Positions 8,344 to 16,144 of a stretch of 64,000 bases of DNA are shown here, one piece after another. The DNA is from Desulfobacterales bacterium. GTDB taxonomy: Bacteria > Desulfobacterota > Desulfobacteria > Desulfobacterales > Desulfosalsimonadaceae. Within the stretch, counting starts at the first letter, position 1; each line of letters starts with the position of its first letter. Position numbers and translations under genes: made by a program. The stretch lies in the NCBI GenBank assembly GCA_034520365.1, contig JAXHNP010000003.1:1-64000 (forward strand), in the 5' to 3' direction. The notes beneath the pieces were generated by a model. That model saw only the letters and a list, made by a program, of their open reading frames with translations. It was not told where the DNA came from and did no database searches.

Positions 8344-8832
8344 CTAAGACCGGGCCAGCAGCCGCCATATCACCCGGACAATGATATAAGCGATCAATGC
8401 GACTGTGGCCCCAACGATCAAACCGCCGGTCCACACATAGGTGGCGTGTGAGAAAAGCCTTCGAACGGCGCCAATGTTTTCAAGGTCGCTGACTGCAAAA
8501 ATACCGGGCAGATTCCCTATGATCTCCCGCCCCAGCCGGTACTCCATGAAATAAATATAAACCGCCGTAAAGGGATTGGTCACCCAGCAGGCGGCAATGG
8601 CAATCGGCAGGTTGACCCGCAGCCAGATGGCGCCCACGGCGCTAAGCAGCATCTGGGCGGGAATCGTTGGGGTAAACGCGATGAATAATCCCAGGGCCAG
8701 ACCGCCGGAAATAGAGCGCCGGCTGATGCGCCAGATATCCCGGTCAAAAAGCCGGTCCCCCAGCAGCCGGTGGATGGGTTCGTCTTTAAGCCGCTCGGGT
8801 TTAATCAGATGTTTTCTAAGCCATTCTTTAAT
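8344..8832 (-). CDS. DUF2062 membrane protein lacking an ordinary start codon
   Basis: The frame encodes a recognisable DUF2062 protein of unknown function: a charged N-terminal part (KHLIKPERLKDEPIHRLLGDRLF), then GGLALGLFIAFTPTIPAQM, a hydrophobic segment, WVTNPFTAVYIY, and a C-terminal membrane helix. The first ATG (8652) would delete the conserved N-terminal third. No ATG, GTG or TTG lies between the upstream in-frame TGA (8857-8859) and that ATG. An ATT at 8830-8832 preceded by AAAAGGCGG is the best rare-start candidate and was used here. Otherwise the gene is decaying, which fits the broken CBS fragment just upstream in the same frame. Confidence 0.6.
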   Translation of the reverse strand: MKEWLRKHLIKPERLKDEPIHRLLGDRLFDRDIWRISRRSISGGLALGLFIAFTPTIPAQMLLSAVGAIWLRVNLPIAIAACWVTNPFTAVYIYFMEYRLGREIIGNLPGIFAVSDLENIGAVRRLFSHATYVWTGGLIVGATVALIAYIIVRVIWRLLARS

Positions 8833-8856
8833 TCTGTGCCGCCTTTTGAAGTTTAG

Positions 8857-9112
8857 TCAAAGTCCCCGTTTGCTGCGAAGCGGTTTAATCTGTGGGGCCT
8901 TAATGCGGGCGTGGGGCCTGGCCAGTATCAGCTCCCGAAGGGATACCAGCTTGAGGAGCCGCCGCCGGCTATCGATCACATAGGCGTAATAGATGGTTTC
9001 CTTGTCCGGCGCCTCCAGTCTCAGCCGGTCAATGGCCTGGCGGGCGGTCAAATACGGGATCACCCGGCTCGGGCGCAAATTGGTCTATTGGAAACTTTAG
9101 CGGTTGGTTCAT
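8857..9112 (-). pseudogene. MgtE-type CBS-domain fragment, frameshifted
   Basis: The frame contains AIDRLRLEAPDKETIYYAYV and LVSLRELILARP, which match the second CBS domain of MgtE magnesium channels. The rest of MgtE (N-domain and five membrane helices) is absent. A strong AAGGAGG precedes an ATG at 9112, but that frame ends after about 26 codons and only a one-base shift near 9075 leads into the CBS frame. The CBS frame ends at TGA 8857-8859 and continues in the same frame into the DUF2062 gene. I read this as a remnant left by deletion and fusion. Confidence 0.6.
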
Positions 9113-9451
9113 GGCCAGCCTCCTTTTTAAACGGTCCGCCCTTTAGGCAGGCGGACCCGGGGCCTTGGCCATTCAGGCTATCAGGGCATTCGAAAATGCA
9201 AGGCAGGCGGGGTTCCGCTTGTCATTAAAGGCGGAGCTGCATTAAATTTTTCTGGAATAATCGCAGGCTTCAATAAATGAGGGCGACTGCCTTCCTCATC
9301 CATTTTATGCTCCTAATTGAAGGGTTTTTAAACATGCCCGCCTAAACGGACTTTAGCGGACGCTAACGCTTATGATTCAAATTTATATACTAATAACAAC
9401 AAGCTGCCTGCCGTGTCAAATAATTTTGCCTTGATTTCCAGGTTTTTTTCC
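9113..9451. other. Non-coding stretch with small hairpins
   Basis: I see no credible gene here. A hairpin GGTCCGCC (9133-9140) with GGCGGACC (9150-9157) and a short palindrome TTAGCG-GA-CGCTAA (9353-9366) are present. The first half probably belongs to the decayed CBS locus; the second is the upstream region of the rpsF operon. Confidence 0.5.
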
Positions 9452-9480
9452 TTGACAAACCGCTCCCTTAAAGGTAATAA
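9452..9480 (+). promoter_or_regulatory. Sigma-70-type promoter of the rpsF operon
   Basis: TTGACA (9452-9457), 17-base spacer, TAATAA (9475-9480). The predicted start leaves a leader of about 70 bases before rpsF, room for the S6:S18 autoregulatory RNA known in other bacteria, though I did not resolve its structure. Confidence 0.65.
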
Positions 9481-9560
9481 ATTTTGTTTTAACCTGGAAT
9501 CCAATCCTTGCTCTGACCAAGATTGACGGGTCAGGGCTGTTTAACCCGCAAGGAGGATGT

Positions 9561-10052
9561 ATGAACAGATACGAAACTGTATTTATTATTGATCCGGATG
9601 TCAGTGAGCCGGATCAGGAAGCCATTATCGACAGAATCCGATCCTTGATCACCCAGCATTCCGGAAAGTTCCTCGTTTTCGACGACTGGGGCATCCGCAA
9701 ATTCGCCTACGAAATTCAGAAAAAAAAACAGGGGCATTACATCCGCATTGAATATGCGGGCGACGGTGATCTGGTGTATGCCATTGAACGCTTTTTCCGG
9801 ATCGACCACCGGGTGCTGAAATTTATGTCCATCGTCCTGGACAAAAATGTCGACCCGGATTCCCTGCCCGCGGAAGAGCCTGAAACCTCGTTTGCCAAGG
9901 CGGTTACCCCGGAAACACCGGCCGCTGCTGAGCCCCAACCGGAAACGCCCGTAACAGCCGAGGCTGAAACATCAGAGGCGCCGGAAGCACCTGAAGCATC
10001 GCAGGCAGCGGAGGCATCCACGGAAACCGAAAGCGAAGCAAAGGAATCATAA
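9561..10052 (+). CDS. rpsF: 30S ribosomal protein S6, long acidic tail
   Basis: 163 residues; the first 95 are a typical S6 ferredoxin-like fold ([46 protein letters not shown]). After that comes a tail of about 65 residues rich in Ala, Glu, Thr and Pro, much longer than in E. coli S6. S6 pairs with S18 on the small-subunit platform, and rpsR follows after one base. AAGGAGG sits at ideal spacing before the ATG. The tail is likely disordered. Confidence 0.95.
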   Translation: MNRYETVFIIDPDVSEPDQEAIIDRIRSLITQHSGKFLVFDDWGIRKFAYEIQKKKQGHYIRIEYAGDGDLVYAIERFFRIDHRVLKFMSIVLDKNVDPDSLPAEEPETSFAKAVTPETPAAAEPQPETPVTAEAETSEAPEAPEASQAAEASTETESEAKES

Positions 10053-10053
10053 A

Positions 10054-10299
10054 ATGGCTTTTAATTCTAAAAAACGATATTATCCCCGGCGAAAAGTCTG
10101 CCGGTTCTGTGCAGACAGCACCCTGAAAATTGATTACAAGGATCAGAACACCCTGCGATACTTTATCACGGAACGCGGCAAAATCATTCCGCGGCGCATA
10201 TCCGGAACATGCGCAAGACACCAGCGCAGGCTGGCCCTGGAGATCAAACGGGCAAGGATGATTGCGCTGCTGCCGTTTATCGGATCGCTTGACCATTAA
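10054..10299 (+). CDS. rpsR: 30S ribosomal protein S18
   Basis: 81 residues with the S18 core ([25 protein letters not shown]) and the zinc-type cysteines CRFC (residues 16 and 19) plus a later Cys in GTCARHQ, marking the C+ form of S18. It begins one base after rpsF, so translational coupling is likely. S18 binds S6 and the central domain of 16S rRNA. Confidence 0.96.
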   Translation: MAFNSKKRYYPRRKVCRFCADSTLKIDYKDQNTLRYFITERGKIIPRRISGTCARHQRRLALEIKRARMIALLPFIGSLDH

Positions 10300-10355
10300 T
10301 CCGCTTTTTCGGCAAACCGCGCAGCGCTTGCCCAAGGAGTGATGGGAGCTTGGCA

Positions 10356-11351
10356 ATGCCCTATCACGACACCCTGGTAAAGGATACCATCAGCGGGATC
10401 GCGCTGACAGCCCTGATCAGTTCCATCGCCATCTCTGTTCCGGTTCTCGGGTTTGCCTGCCTGCTGATTTTGCCGCAGCCGGCGATTTTCTACCGCCTGA
10501 AACTCGGGCGGAAACCGGCGTTGGCGGTGATCGGCGCGCCAATCCTGTTGACACTGCTATTTGCCGGAAAATTTTTTGCGGATGCGGTGTTTCTGTTCGG
10601 TATGCTGGGACTCGGGTTTTTTATGGGAGAGTGCTTTGAGCGCCGCCTGCCCCTTGAAAAAGCCGTGGGCTACGCCAGCGGCGCGGTGGTGATGGCAGGT
10701 TTTTTTGCCCTGATGATTTATGCCAATATGATGAATGTGGGCATAATGAACTGGGTAAGCGACTATGTTTCCAAAAACCTGCAGATGTCGGTGGCTCTCT
10801 ATGAAACGATGGGCATGCCGGAAGAATCCATCCGGATGCTTGAGAACTCTATGGCGGAGATCACATATGTGTTGGTGCGGATCCTGCCGTCATTGATTAT
10901 CGCCGGCCTGCTTTTTGCCGGATGGTTGAATATTCTGATCGGCCGGGGGCTTTTTAAGCGTTTACAACTGGCCTACCCGGATTTCGGGCCCCTGGATCAA
11001 TGGAAGGCGCCGGACTTTCTGGTTTGGGCGGTGATTGCCGGAATTGTTATGGTTTTAATCCCGAACACCGGCGTAAAAGTGCTCGGGGTGAACGCCCTGG
11101 TGGTGCTGATGACGATCTATTTCTTCCAGGGCATCGCGATAATCGCCTTTTACTTTGAAAAAAAGGGGGTGCCGCGGCTGCTTCGGGGCGTGATATATGC
11201 GTTTATCGCCATTCAGCAATTCCTTCTGCTGCTGGTGGTGGGGCTCGGATTTTCTGATGTCTGGGCCAATTTCCGGCGCATTGACAACACGCCGGCCAAC
11301 GGGCCCGGCAGCGGTTCGGAAACTGACGATCCCCCGGACGATCATACTTAA
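10356..11351 (+). CDS. DUF2232 (YybS-like) polytopic membrane protein
   Basis: 331 residues with about eight hydrophobic segments and the arrangement of DUF2232/YybS-family proteins, which commonly sit between rpsR and rplI or near dnaB. Function is unknown; some relatives resemble small-molecule transporter membrane subunits. The ATG at 10356 was chosen because GGGAG lies 7 bases upstream; a TTG two codons earlier is the alternative. The acidic Pro/Gly-rich C terminus is probably cytoplasmic and unstructured. Confidence 0.75.
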   Translation: MPYHDTLVKDTISGIALTALISSIAISVPVLGFACLLILPQPAIFYRLKLGRKPALAVIGAPILLTLLFAGKFFADAVFLFGMLGLGFFMGECFERRLPLEKAVGYASGAVVMAGFFALMIYANMMNVGIMNWVSDYVSKNLQMSVALYETMGMPEESIRMLENSMAEITYVLVRILPSLIIAGLLFAGWLNILIGRGLFKRLQLAYPDFGPLDQWKAPDFLVWAVIAGIVMVLIPNTGVKVLGVNALVVLMTIYFFQGIAIIAFYFEKKGVPRLLRGVIYAFIAIQQFLLLLVVGLGFSDVWANFRRIDNTPANGPGSGSETDDPPDDHT

Positions 11352-11422
11352 ATAGATTTAGATGGATACAGACAGATAGATACAAACGGATTTACCCGTA
11401 TAAGCAAATTGGAGGATACGCC

Positions 11423-11866
11423 ATGAAAGTTATTCTCAGAGAAACCATTGAGCCATTGGGTATTGCCGGCTCTGAAGTGGATGTGAAAAAAGGCTATGCC
11501 CGCAACTACCTGGTGCCGCAGGGCAAAGCAGTTTCTGCCACACCCCAGAACCGCAAGCTGATGGAGCAGCAAAAGGCCAAAATTGACCTCCAGATTGCCA
11601 AGGAACGCAAGCTGGCTGAAGAAATGGCCGCCAAACTGGAAAACGTGGTATGCCGGATTCAGGCCAAGGCAGCGGACGAAACCAGGCTCTACGGCTCGGT
11701 CTCTGCCCGGGATATTGCGGATGCGCTGGCCACCCAGGGCATTAAAGTGGAGAAGCGCATGATCCTGCTCACAAACCCGATCAAGGAGCTGGGCACTTAT
11801 CAGGTACCCGTGCGGGTTTACAAGGACCTTGAGCCTGAAATCACCGTGGAAGTTGTGCCGACATAA
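11423..11866 (+). CDS. rplI: 50S ribosomal protein L9
   Basis: 147 residues: N-terminal rRNA-binding domain (MKVILRETIEPLG, VKKGYARNYLVPQGKA), a long connecting helix rich in Lys/Glu, and the C-terminal domain with LYGSVSARDIADAL. Length and order are standard. GGAGG precedes the ATG. It follows the DUF2232 gene after 71 bases that include a GATA-rich simple sequence, and precedes dnaB. Confidence 0.96.
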   Translation: MKVILRETIEPLGIAGSEVDVKKGYARNYLVPQGKAVSATPQNRKLMEQQKAKIDLQIAKERKLAEEMAAKLENVVCRIQAKAADETRLYGSVSARDIADALATQGIKVEKRMILLTNPIKELGTYQVPVRVYKDLEPEITVEVVPT

Positions 11867-11929
11867 ATCCGGCAGCAGGAAAAACGCCTGTTGCCGCCGA
11901 CCCCATTATCGGGTATACTAAAAATATTT

Positions 11930-13306
11930 ATGAGCACCTCCTCAATGCCCGCTGAAAAGGATTTTTCATTTAACAAGCTTCCGCCGCATAACCTGGATGC
12001 GGAGGAATCGCTGATTAGCGCCATCCTGTTGGACAACAACACCCTTCTGGAAATACTCGATATTCTGTCTCCGCTGGATTTTTATAAATCCGCCCACCAG
12101 ATTATCTTTGAAGGCATCACGGAGCTTTTCAACCGGGGCGAGCCCATCGATCTTGTCACCCTGGCCGACCATATTCAGGGCAAGAACCAGCTGGAATCCA
12201 TCGGCGGGGCCGTGTACCTGGCCAAGCTGGTGGATGAGGCGCCGGTACCCTCCAACGCCAAAAACTATGCGGTCATCATCCGGGAAAAAGCCGCTCTCCG
12301 GCGCCTTATTACCGCAGCCAACAAGATCACCACTTCGTGCTTCGAATACAGCACCAGCGCTGAAGATGTGATCGATTTTGCGGAAAAAACCATATTTGAA
12401 ATCGCGGAGAACAAAAGCAAGCAGAGCATTTTTCCCATCAGCAAAATCATTGAATCCAACATCGACACCCTGGAAGCCCGGCGCGGCAACAAATCGGTTT
12501 TTAGCGGGGTGCCCACCGGCTACCGGAAACTCGATACCCTGACATCGGGTTTCCAGCGCTCGGATTTGATCATCCTGGCCGCCCGGCCCGGCATGGGCAA
12601 AACCGCTCTGGCGCTCAATCTGGCAAGAAACGCCGCGGTTGACGGGGAGACGCCGGTGGCGTTTTTTTCCCTGGAGATGTCCAAAGAGCAGCTGTCCATG
12701 CGGCTTTTGTGCGCCGAGGCCCGGCTTGATTCAGCCCGGCTTCGCGACGGGTTTTTCAGTGATGATGAATGGCTGAAGCTCATTCACGGGGCAGATACGC
12801 TCTCCAGCGCCTCGATCTACATTGACGACTCCCCGGAGCTCACGCCCATTGAGATTAAAACCAAAGGCCGCCGCCTGAAGCGGGAAAAAAACATCGGCTT
12901 GATTATCATCGACTATATGCAGCTCATGAAGCCAGGAAGCAGCAAGGAGCGGCGGGAGCTTGAAATCTCTGAGATGTCACGCTCGCTAAAGGGCCTTGCC
13001 AAGGAGCTTGATATTCCGATCATGGCCCTCTCCCAGCTTAATCGACGGCTTGAGGACAGGCATGACAAGCGTCCCCAGCTATCCGATTTAAGGGAGTCCG
13101 GCGCCCTTGAACAAGACGCGGATTTGGTTATGTTTATTTATAGAGATGAAATCTATAACAAGGAGGAAACCAATCCCAATAAAGGCATTGCGGAAGTCCA
13201 CCTGGCCAAGCAGCGAAACGGGCCGGTAGGGGTTTCCTATCTGGCGTTTCTGGATGCATACACCCGGTTCGAGGATCTGGCCTACGATGACGGATTTTCC
13301 GGATAA
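11930..13306 (+). CDS. dnaB: Replicative DNA helicase DnaB
   Basis: 458-residue hexameric 5'-3' helicase that unwinds the replication fork and binds primase. Seen: N-terminal domain from LPPHNLDAEESLISAIL, the linker, then the RecA-like domain with Walker A ARPGMGKTALAL (about residues 216-227), FFSLEMSKEQL, Walker B LIIIDYMQLM and the LSQLNR motif. The ATG at 11930 was chosen; the open frame begins at a TTG 13 codons earlier with unconserved residues. No intein interrupts it. It shares the rpsF-rplI-dnaB arrangement common in bacteria. Confidence 0.95.
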   Translation: MSTSSMPAEKDFSFNKLPPHNLDAEESLISAILLDNNTLLEILDILSPLDFYKSAHQIIFEGITELFNRGEPIDLVTLADHIQGKNQLESIGGAVYLAKLVDEAPVPSNAKNYAVIIREKAALRRLITAANKITTSCFEYSTSAEDVIDFAEKTIFEIAENKSKQSIFPISKIIESNIDTLEARRGNKSVFSGVPTGYRKLDTLTSGFQRSDLIILAARPGMGKTALALNLARNAAVDGETPVAFFSLEMSKEQLSMRLLCAEARLDSARLRDGFFSDDEWLKLIHGADTLSSASIYIDDSPELTPIEIKTKGRRLKREKNIGLIIIDYMQLMKPGSSKERRELEISEMSRSLKGLAKELDIPIMALSQLNRRLEDRHDKRPQLSDLRESGALEQDADLVMFIYRDEIYNKEETNPNKGIAEVHLAKQRNGPVGVSYLAFLDAYTRFEDLAYDDGFSG

Positions 13307-13393
13307 AAGCCCGTTTTCGCTGGATACGCTTAAACCACGAAGCCCCGCGCAAACGGATTAAATGATGCCTTTAAAGGGCGCTTAAAACCCTAT

Positions 13394-15043
13394 ATGAAAA
13401 AAATTTTCGGAAATACCAACGGCTTGAAAGCCGTCCAGATTAAACGTATTGAAACCCTTTACCATCATCGCATCCCGCCTGAGTCGGTCATCAGCGAGAC
13501 ACTGGCCGACGAGATCTGTGCCATTTCCCATGAAATCCGCCGCCAGATCGGTCTTTTAATCAACCGGTCCGGAAAAGTGGATTCCGTGATTATCGGGGAC
13601 CAACAGGGTATCATGCTGCCGGACACCAGCCATTACAAAGCGCCGCCCGGCCGTTTAAAAGGGCTGCGCTGCGTGCATACCCACTTAAAACAGGAACCGC
13701 TGACACCGGATGACCTGACCGACCTGGCGCTTCTTCGGCTGGACCTAATGGGTGCGATTACGCTGACGGATGACGGCAGCCCCGATAAACTCCATCTGGC
13801 GCATATATTTCCCGGCAAATCCGCCGAATACCCCTATGAAATATATCCGTCCAGGGCGCTTTCAGAGCTTGACATTAACTGCGCCGAACTGATCAAGGCC
13901 ATCGAGGATGAACTTTCCCGGACCTCGACCCTTAGAAAGGTTGCGCCGGGCAAAGAGCAAGCCATTTTGATCAGTGTCACCAGCGCACCCAAGCGCCGGG
14001 CCCAGGCCTCGATTGATGAGTTAAAGGAGCTTGCGCGCTCAAGCGGCATCCATGTATTGGATACCATTATTCAGCAGCGAAAGCGCGTGGATCCGAAATA
14101 CCTCATGGGCCGGGGCAAAGTGGAGGAATTAACCATTTACGCCATGCAGCAGGGCGCGACCCTGATTGTATTTGACCAGGTGCTAAACCCCTCGCAAATC
14201 CGGTCCATCACAGACACAATTGAATTCAAGGTCATTGACCGGACCCAGCTGATTCTGGATATATTTGCCCAGCGGGCCCAGAGCCGGGAGGGTAAACTTC
14301 AGGTGGAGCTGGCCCAGCTTAAATACCTGCTGCCCCGCCTGGTCACAAAGAATACGGCCATGTCCCGGCTGACCGGCGGCATCGGCGGCCGCGGCCCGGG
14401 GGAGACCAAACTTGAAATCAACCGGCGCCGGGTGCGGGATAAAATCAACCGGATCGAAAAAGAGCTGGCCAATGTGATCAAACAGCGCCAGCAGCAGAAA
14501 GCCAAGCGGGAGAAAAAGGGGCTGCCTGTGATCTCGATTATCGGCTACACCAATGCCGGCAAATCCACGCTGTTAAACACCCTGACCAAAAGCGAGGTGC
14601 TGGCGGAAAGCCGCCTGTTTGCCACCCTTGATCCGTCCAGCCGCCGGCTTAAATTTCCCCAGGACACCGAGGTCATTATCACGGATACGGTCGGCTTCAT
14701 CAAGGATTTACCCCAGGAATTGAAAGTGGCCTTTCGGGCCACGCTGGAAGAGCTTGAAAGCGCGGACCTTCTGCTCCACGTGATTGATGCCGGCAATCCG
14801 GATTATCCCTCCCATATTGAGTCCGTGGAGAAAATCCTCTCAGAGCTAAAACTTGAGCGGATCCCTCAGATCCGGGTGTTTAATAAAATGGATCTTTTGG
14901 ATGAGGAGACCGCTTCGGAGCTGGCCGCCCATTATAAGGGCGTTTGCATTTCTGCAATGGACGCGCAGACCCTGATCCCGCTGATCGATAAAATGGCCGC
15001 CCTTGTGGCCCCGGCGCCCGAACCGGTATACAGCGCCGTATAG
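13394..15043 (+). CDS. hflX: GTPase HflX
   Basis: 549-residue ribosome-associated GTPase that splits stalled or stress-arrested ribosomes. Seen: an extra N-terminal domain of about 180 residues (PPESVISETLADEICAIS onward) found in long HflX variants, the HflX N-domain with KYLMGRGKVEEL, a coiled coil and GGRGPGETKLEINRR, then the G domain with G1 GYTNAGKST (about 384-392), G3 DTVGF and G4 NKMD. Longer than E. coli HflX because of the added N-terminal part. It follows dnaB on the same strand after 87 bases. Confidence 0.93.
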   Translation: MKKIFGNTNGLKAVQIKRIETLYHHRIPPESVISETLADEICAISHEIRRQIGLLINRSGKVDSVIIGDQQGIMLPDTSHYKAPPGRLKGLRCVHTHLKQEPLTPDDLTDLALLRLDLMGAITLTDDGSPDKLHLAHIFPGKSAEYPYEIYPSRALSELDINCAELIKAIEDELSRTSTLRKVAPGKEQAILISVTSAPKRRAQASIDELKELARSSGIHVLDTIIQQRKRVDPKYLMGRGKVEELTIYAMQQGATLIVFDQVLNPSQIRSITDTIEFKVIDRTQLILDIFAQRAQSREGKLQVELAQLKYLLPRLVTKNTAMSRLTGGIGGRGPGETKLEINRRRVRDKINRIEKELANVIKQRQQQKAKREKKGLPVISIIGYTNAGKSTLLNTLTKSEVLAESRLFATLDPSSRRLKFPQDTEVIITDTVGFIKDLPQELKVAFRATLEELESADLLLHVIDAGNPDYPSHIESVEKILSELKLERIPQIRVFNKMDLLDEETASELAAHYKGVCISAMDAQTLIPLIDKMAALVAPAPEPVYSAV

Positions 15044-15092
15044 CCTGATTCCCCAAACCCGGGTTGACAATCCGGTGGCAGGGATTATCGTA

Positions 15093-15121
15093 TTGACGAA
15101 CTCATGGGAGCTATGTAAGAT
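15093..15121 (+). promoter_or_regulatory. Candidate promoter of suhB
   Basis: TTGACG (15093-15098), 17-base spacer, then an extended TG-type -10, TGTAAGAT, with TAAGAT at 15116-15121. The predicted start would fall within about three bases of the suhB ATG at 15131, implying a nearly leaderless message. Confidence 0.5.
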
Positions 15122-15130
15122 TAATTATAT

Positions 15131-15910
15131 ATGGATTTAAACGAAATCAAAAATACCGGCATCGGCGCTGCCTATAAAAGCGCCAAAATCCTCTGCGACT
15201 ATTACGGCCGCCTGGATCATATTGAAAAAAAGGGGCCCAACGACCTGGTGACAGAGGCTGACCTGGCCTCCCAAAACGCCATAATTGAAGCGATTCAGGC
15301 CAAATTCCCGGATCACGGCATTCTGGCCGAAGAAAACGGGTATGATCAGATGGATGCCGGGGACTGTCGGTGGATTATTGATCCCCTGGACGGAACCACC
15401 AATTTTACCCATCAGATACCCATTTTCTGTATTTCCATTGCATTTGCCGTAAATGGGAAAACCCGGGTGGGTATTGTATTAAACCCGGTGAGCGGGGAGC
15501 TGTTTACCGCTGCTGAAGGCCAGGGGGCGGCACTGAACGGCCGGCCCATAACGGTTTCCGGGCAGAGCGACATTTCCGAGAGCCTTTTGGTGACAGGATT
15601 CCCCTATGCGTTTCAAGCCATTATCCAGCCGGTGATGCAGCGGTTTCAGCAATGCCTGCTGGCTGCGCGCGGCATCCGCCGGCTGGGCTCGGCGGCGCTG
15701 GATCTGTGTTATGTGGCCTGCGGCCGGTTTGAGGCGTTCTGGGAGGAGAACCTGCATCCCTGGGATACCGCGGCCGGCACGGTGATCGCCGAGATGGCCG
15801 GCGGCCGGGTCACGGATTTTTCCGGCCATCCCTTCAGCATTGACAAAAAAGAAATTCTGGCCACCAACGGCCATATACACGAAGCGGTTCGATCATTACT
15901 CACGATCTGA
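15131..15910 (+). CDS. suhB: Inositol monophosphatase family protein
   Basis: 259-residue Mg2+- and Li+-sensitive phosphatase of the SuhB/IMPase family, which hydrolyses inositol-1-phosphate and related sugar phosphates. Seen: the metal-binding EENGYDQ, the core motif DPLDGTTNF (about residues 87-95), and the C-terminal WDTAAGTVIAEMAGG. Length matches the family. The ATG has no Shine-Dalgarno sequence, and the nearest promoter-like boxes abut it. NADP phosphatase or fructose bisphosphatase activity cannot be excluded. Confidence 0.9.
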   Translation: MDLNEIKNTGIGAAYKSAKILCDYYGRLDHIEKKGPNDLVTEADLASQNAIIEAIQAKFPDHGILAEENGYDQMDAGDCRWIIDPLDGTTNFTHQIPIFCISIAFAVNGKTRVGIVLNPVSGELFTAAEGQGAALNGRPITVSGQSDISESLLVTGFPYAFQAIIQPVMQRFQQCLLAARGIRRLGSAALDLCYVACGRFEAFWEENLHPWDTAAGTVIAEMAGGRVTDFSGHPFSIDKKEILATNGHIHEAVRSLLTI

Positions 15911-15923
15911 GAAGATACTATAT

Positions 15924-16121
15924 ATGATGGAAAAAATTTACAAAACCGACAGTGACGATAATTTTGTGGAATGTTACGGCCATTTCAATTTTGATAATAC
16001 CATATGCCGGAAACATTGCGCCGTGCGCCTGCGCTGTGCCATCGAACAGGGCGAGCAGACGCGCATGGAACAGATTGAGGACTGGATGGCGGTTCAGGAA
16101 ATGCCGTCAAAAATTCAATAA
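15924..16121 (+). CDS. Small cysteine-rich protein of unknown function
   Basis: 65 residues starting with tandem ATG codons 13 bases after suhB. The central part, ECYGHFN..TICRKHCAVRLRCAIEQ, holds four Cys with spacing C-x10-C-x3-C-x5-C, suited to a small zinc or iron-sulfur site. No signal peptide or membrane segment is seen. I do not recognise a named family. The cysteine pattern and its position in a likely suhB transcript support a real gene, possibly a metal-binding regulator. Confidence 0.6.
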   Translation: MMEKIYKTDSDDNFVECYGHFNFDNTICRKHCAVRLRCAIEQGEQTRMEQIEDWMAVQEMPSKIQ

Positions 16122-16144
16122 AACTTCGATGGCAAAGTGAAAAA

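Noticed and set aside
8857-8859. Selenocysteine readthrough of TGA joining CBS and DUF2062
   Set aside because: Neither family has known selenoproteins and no clear SECIS hairpin was seen after the TGA; kept only as one possibility in a finding.
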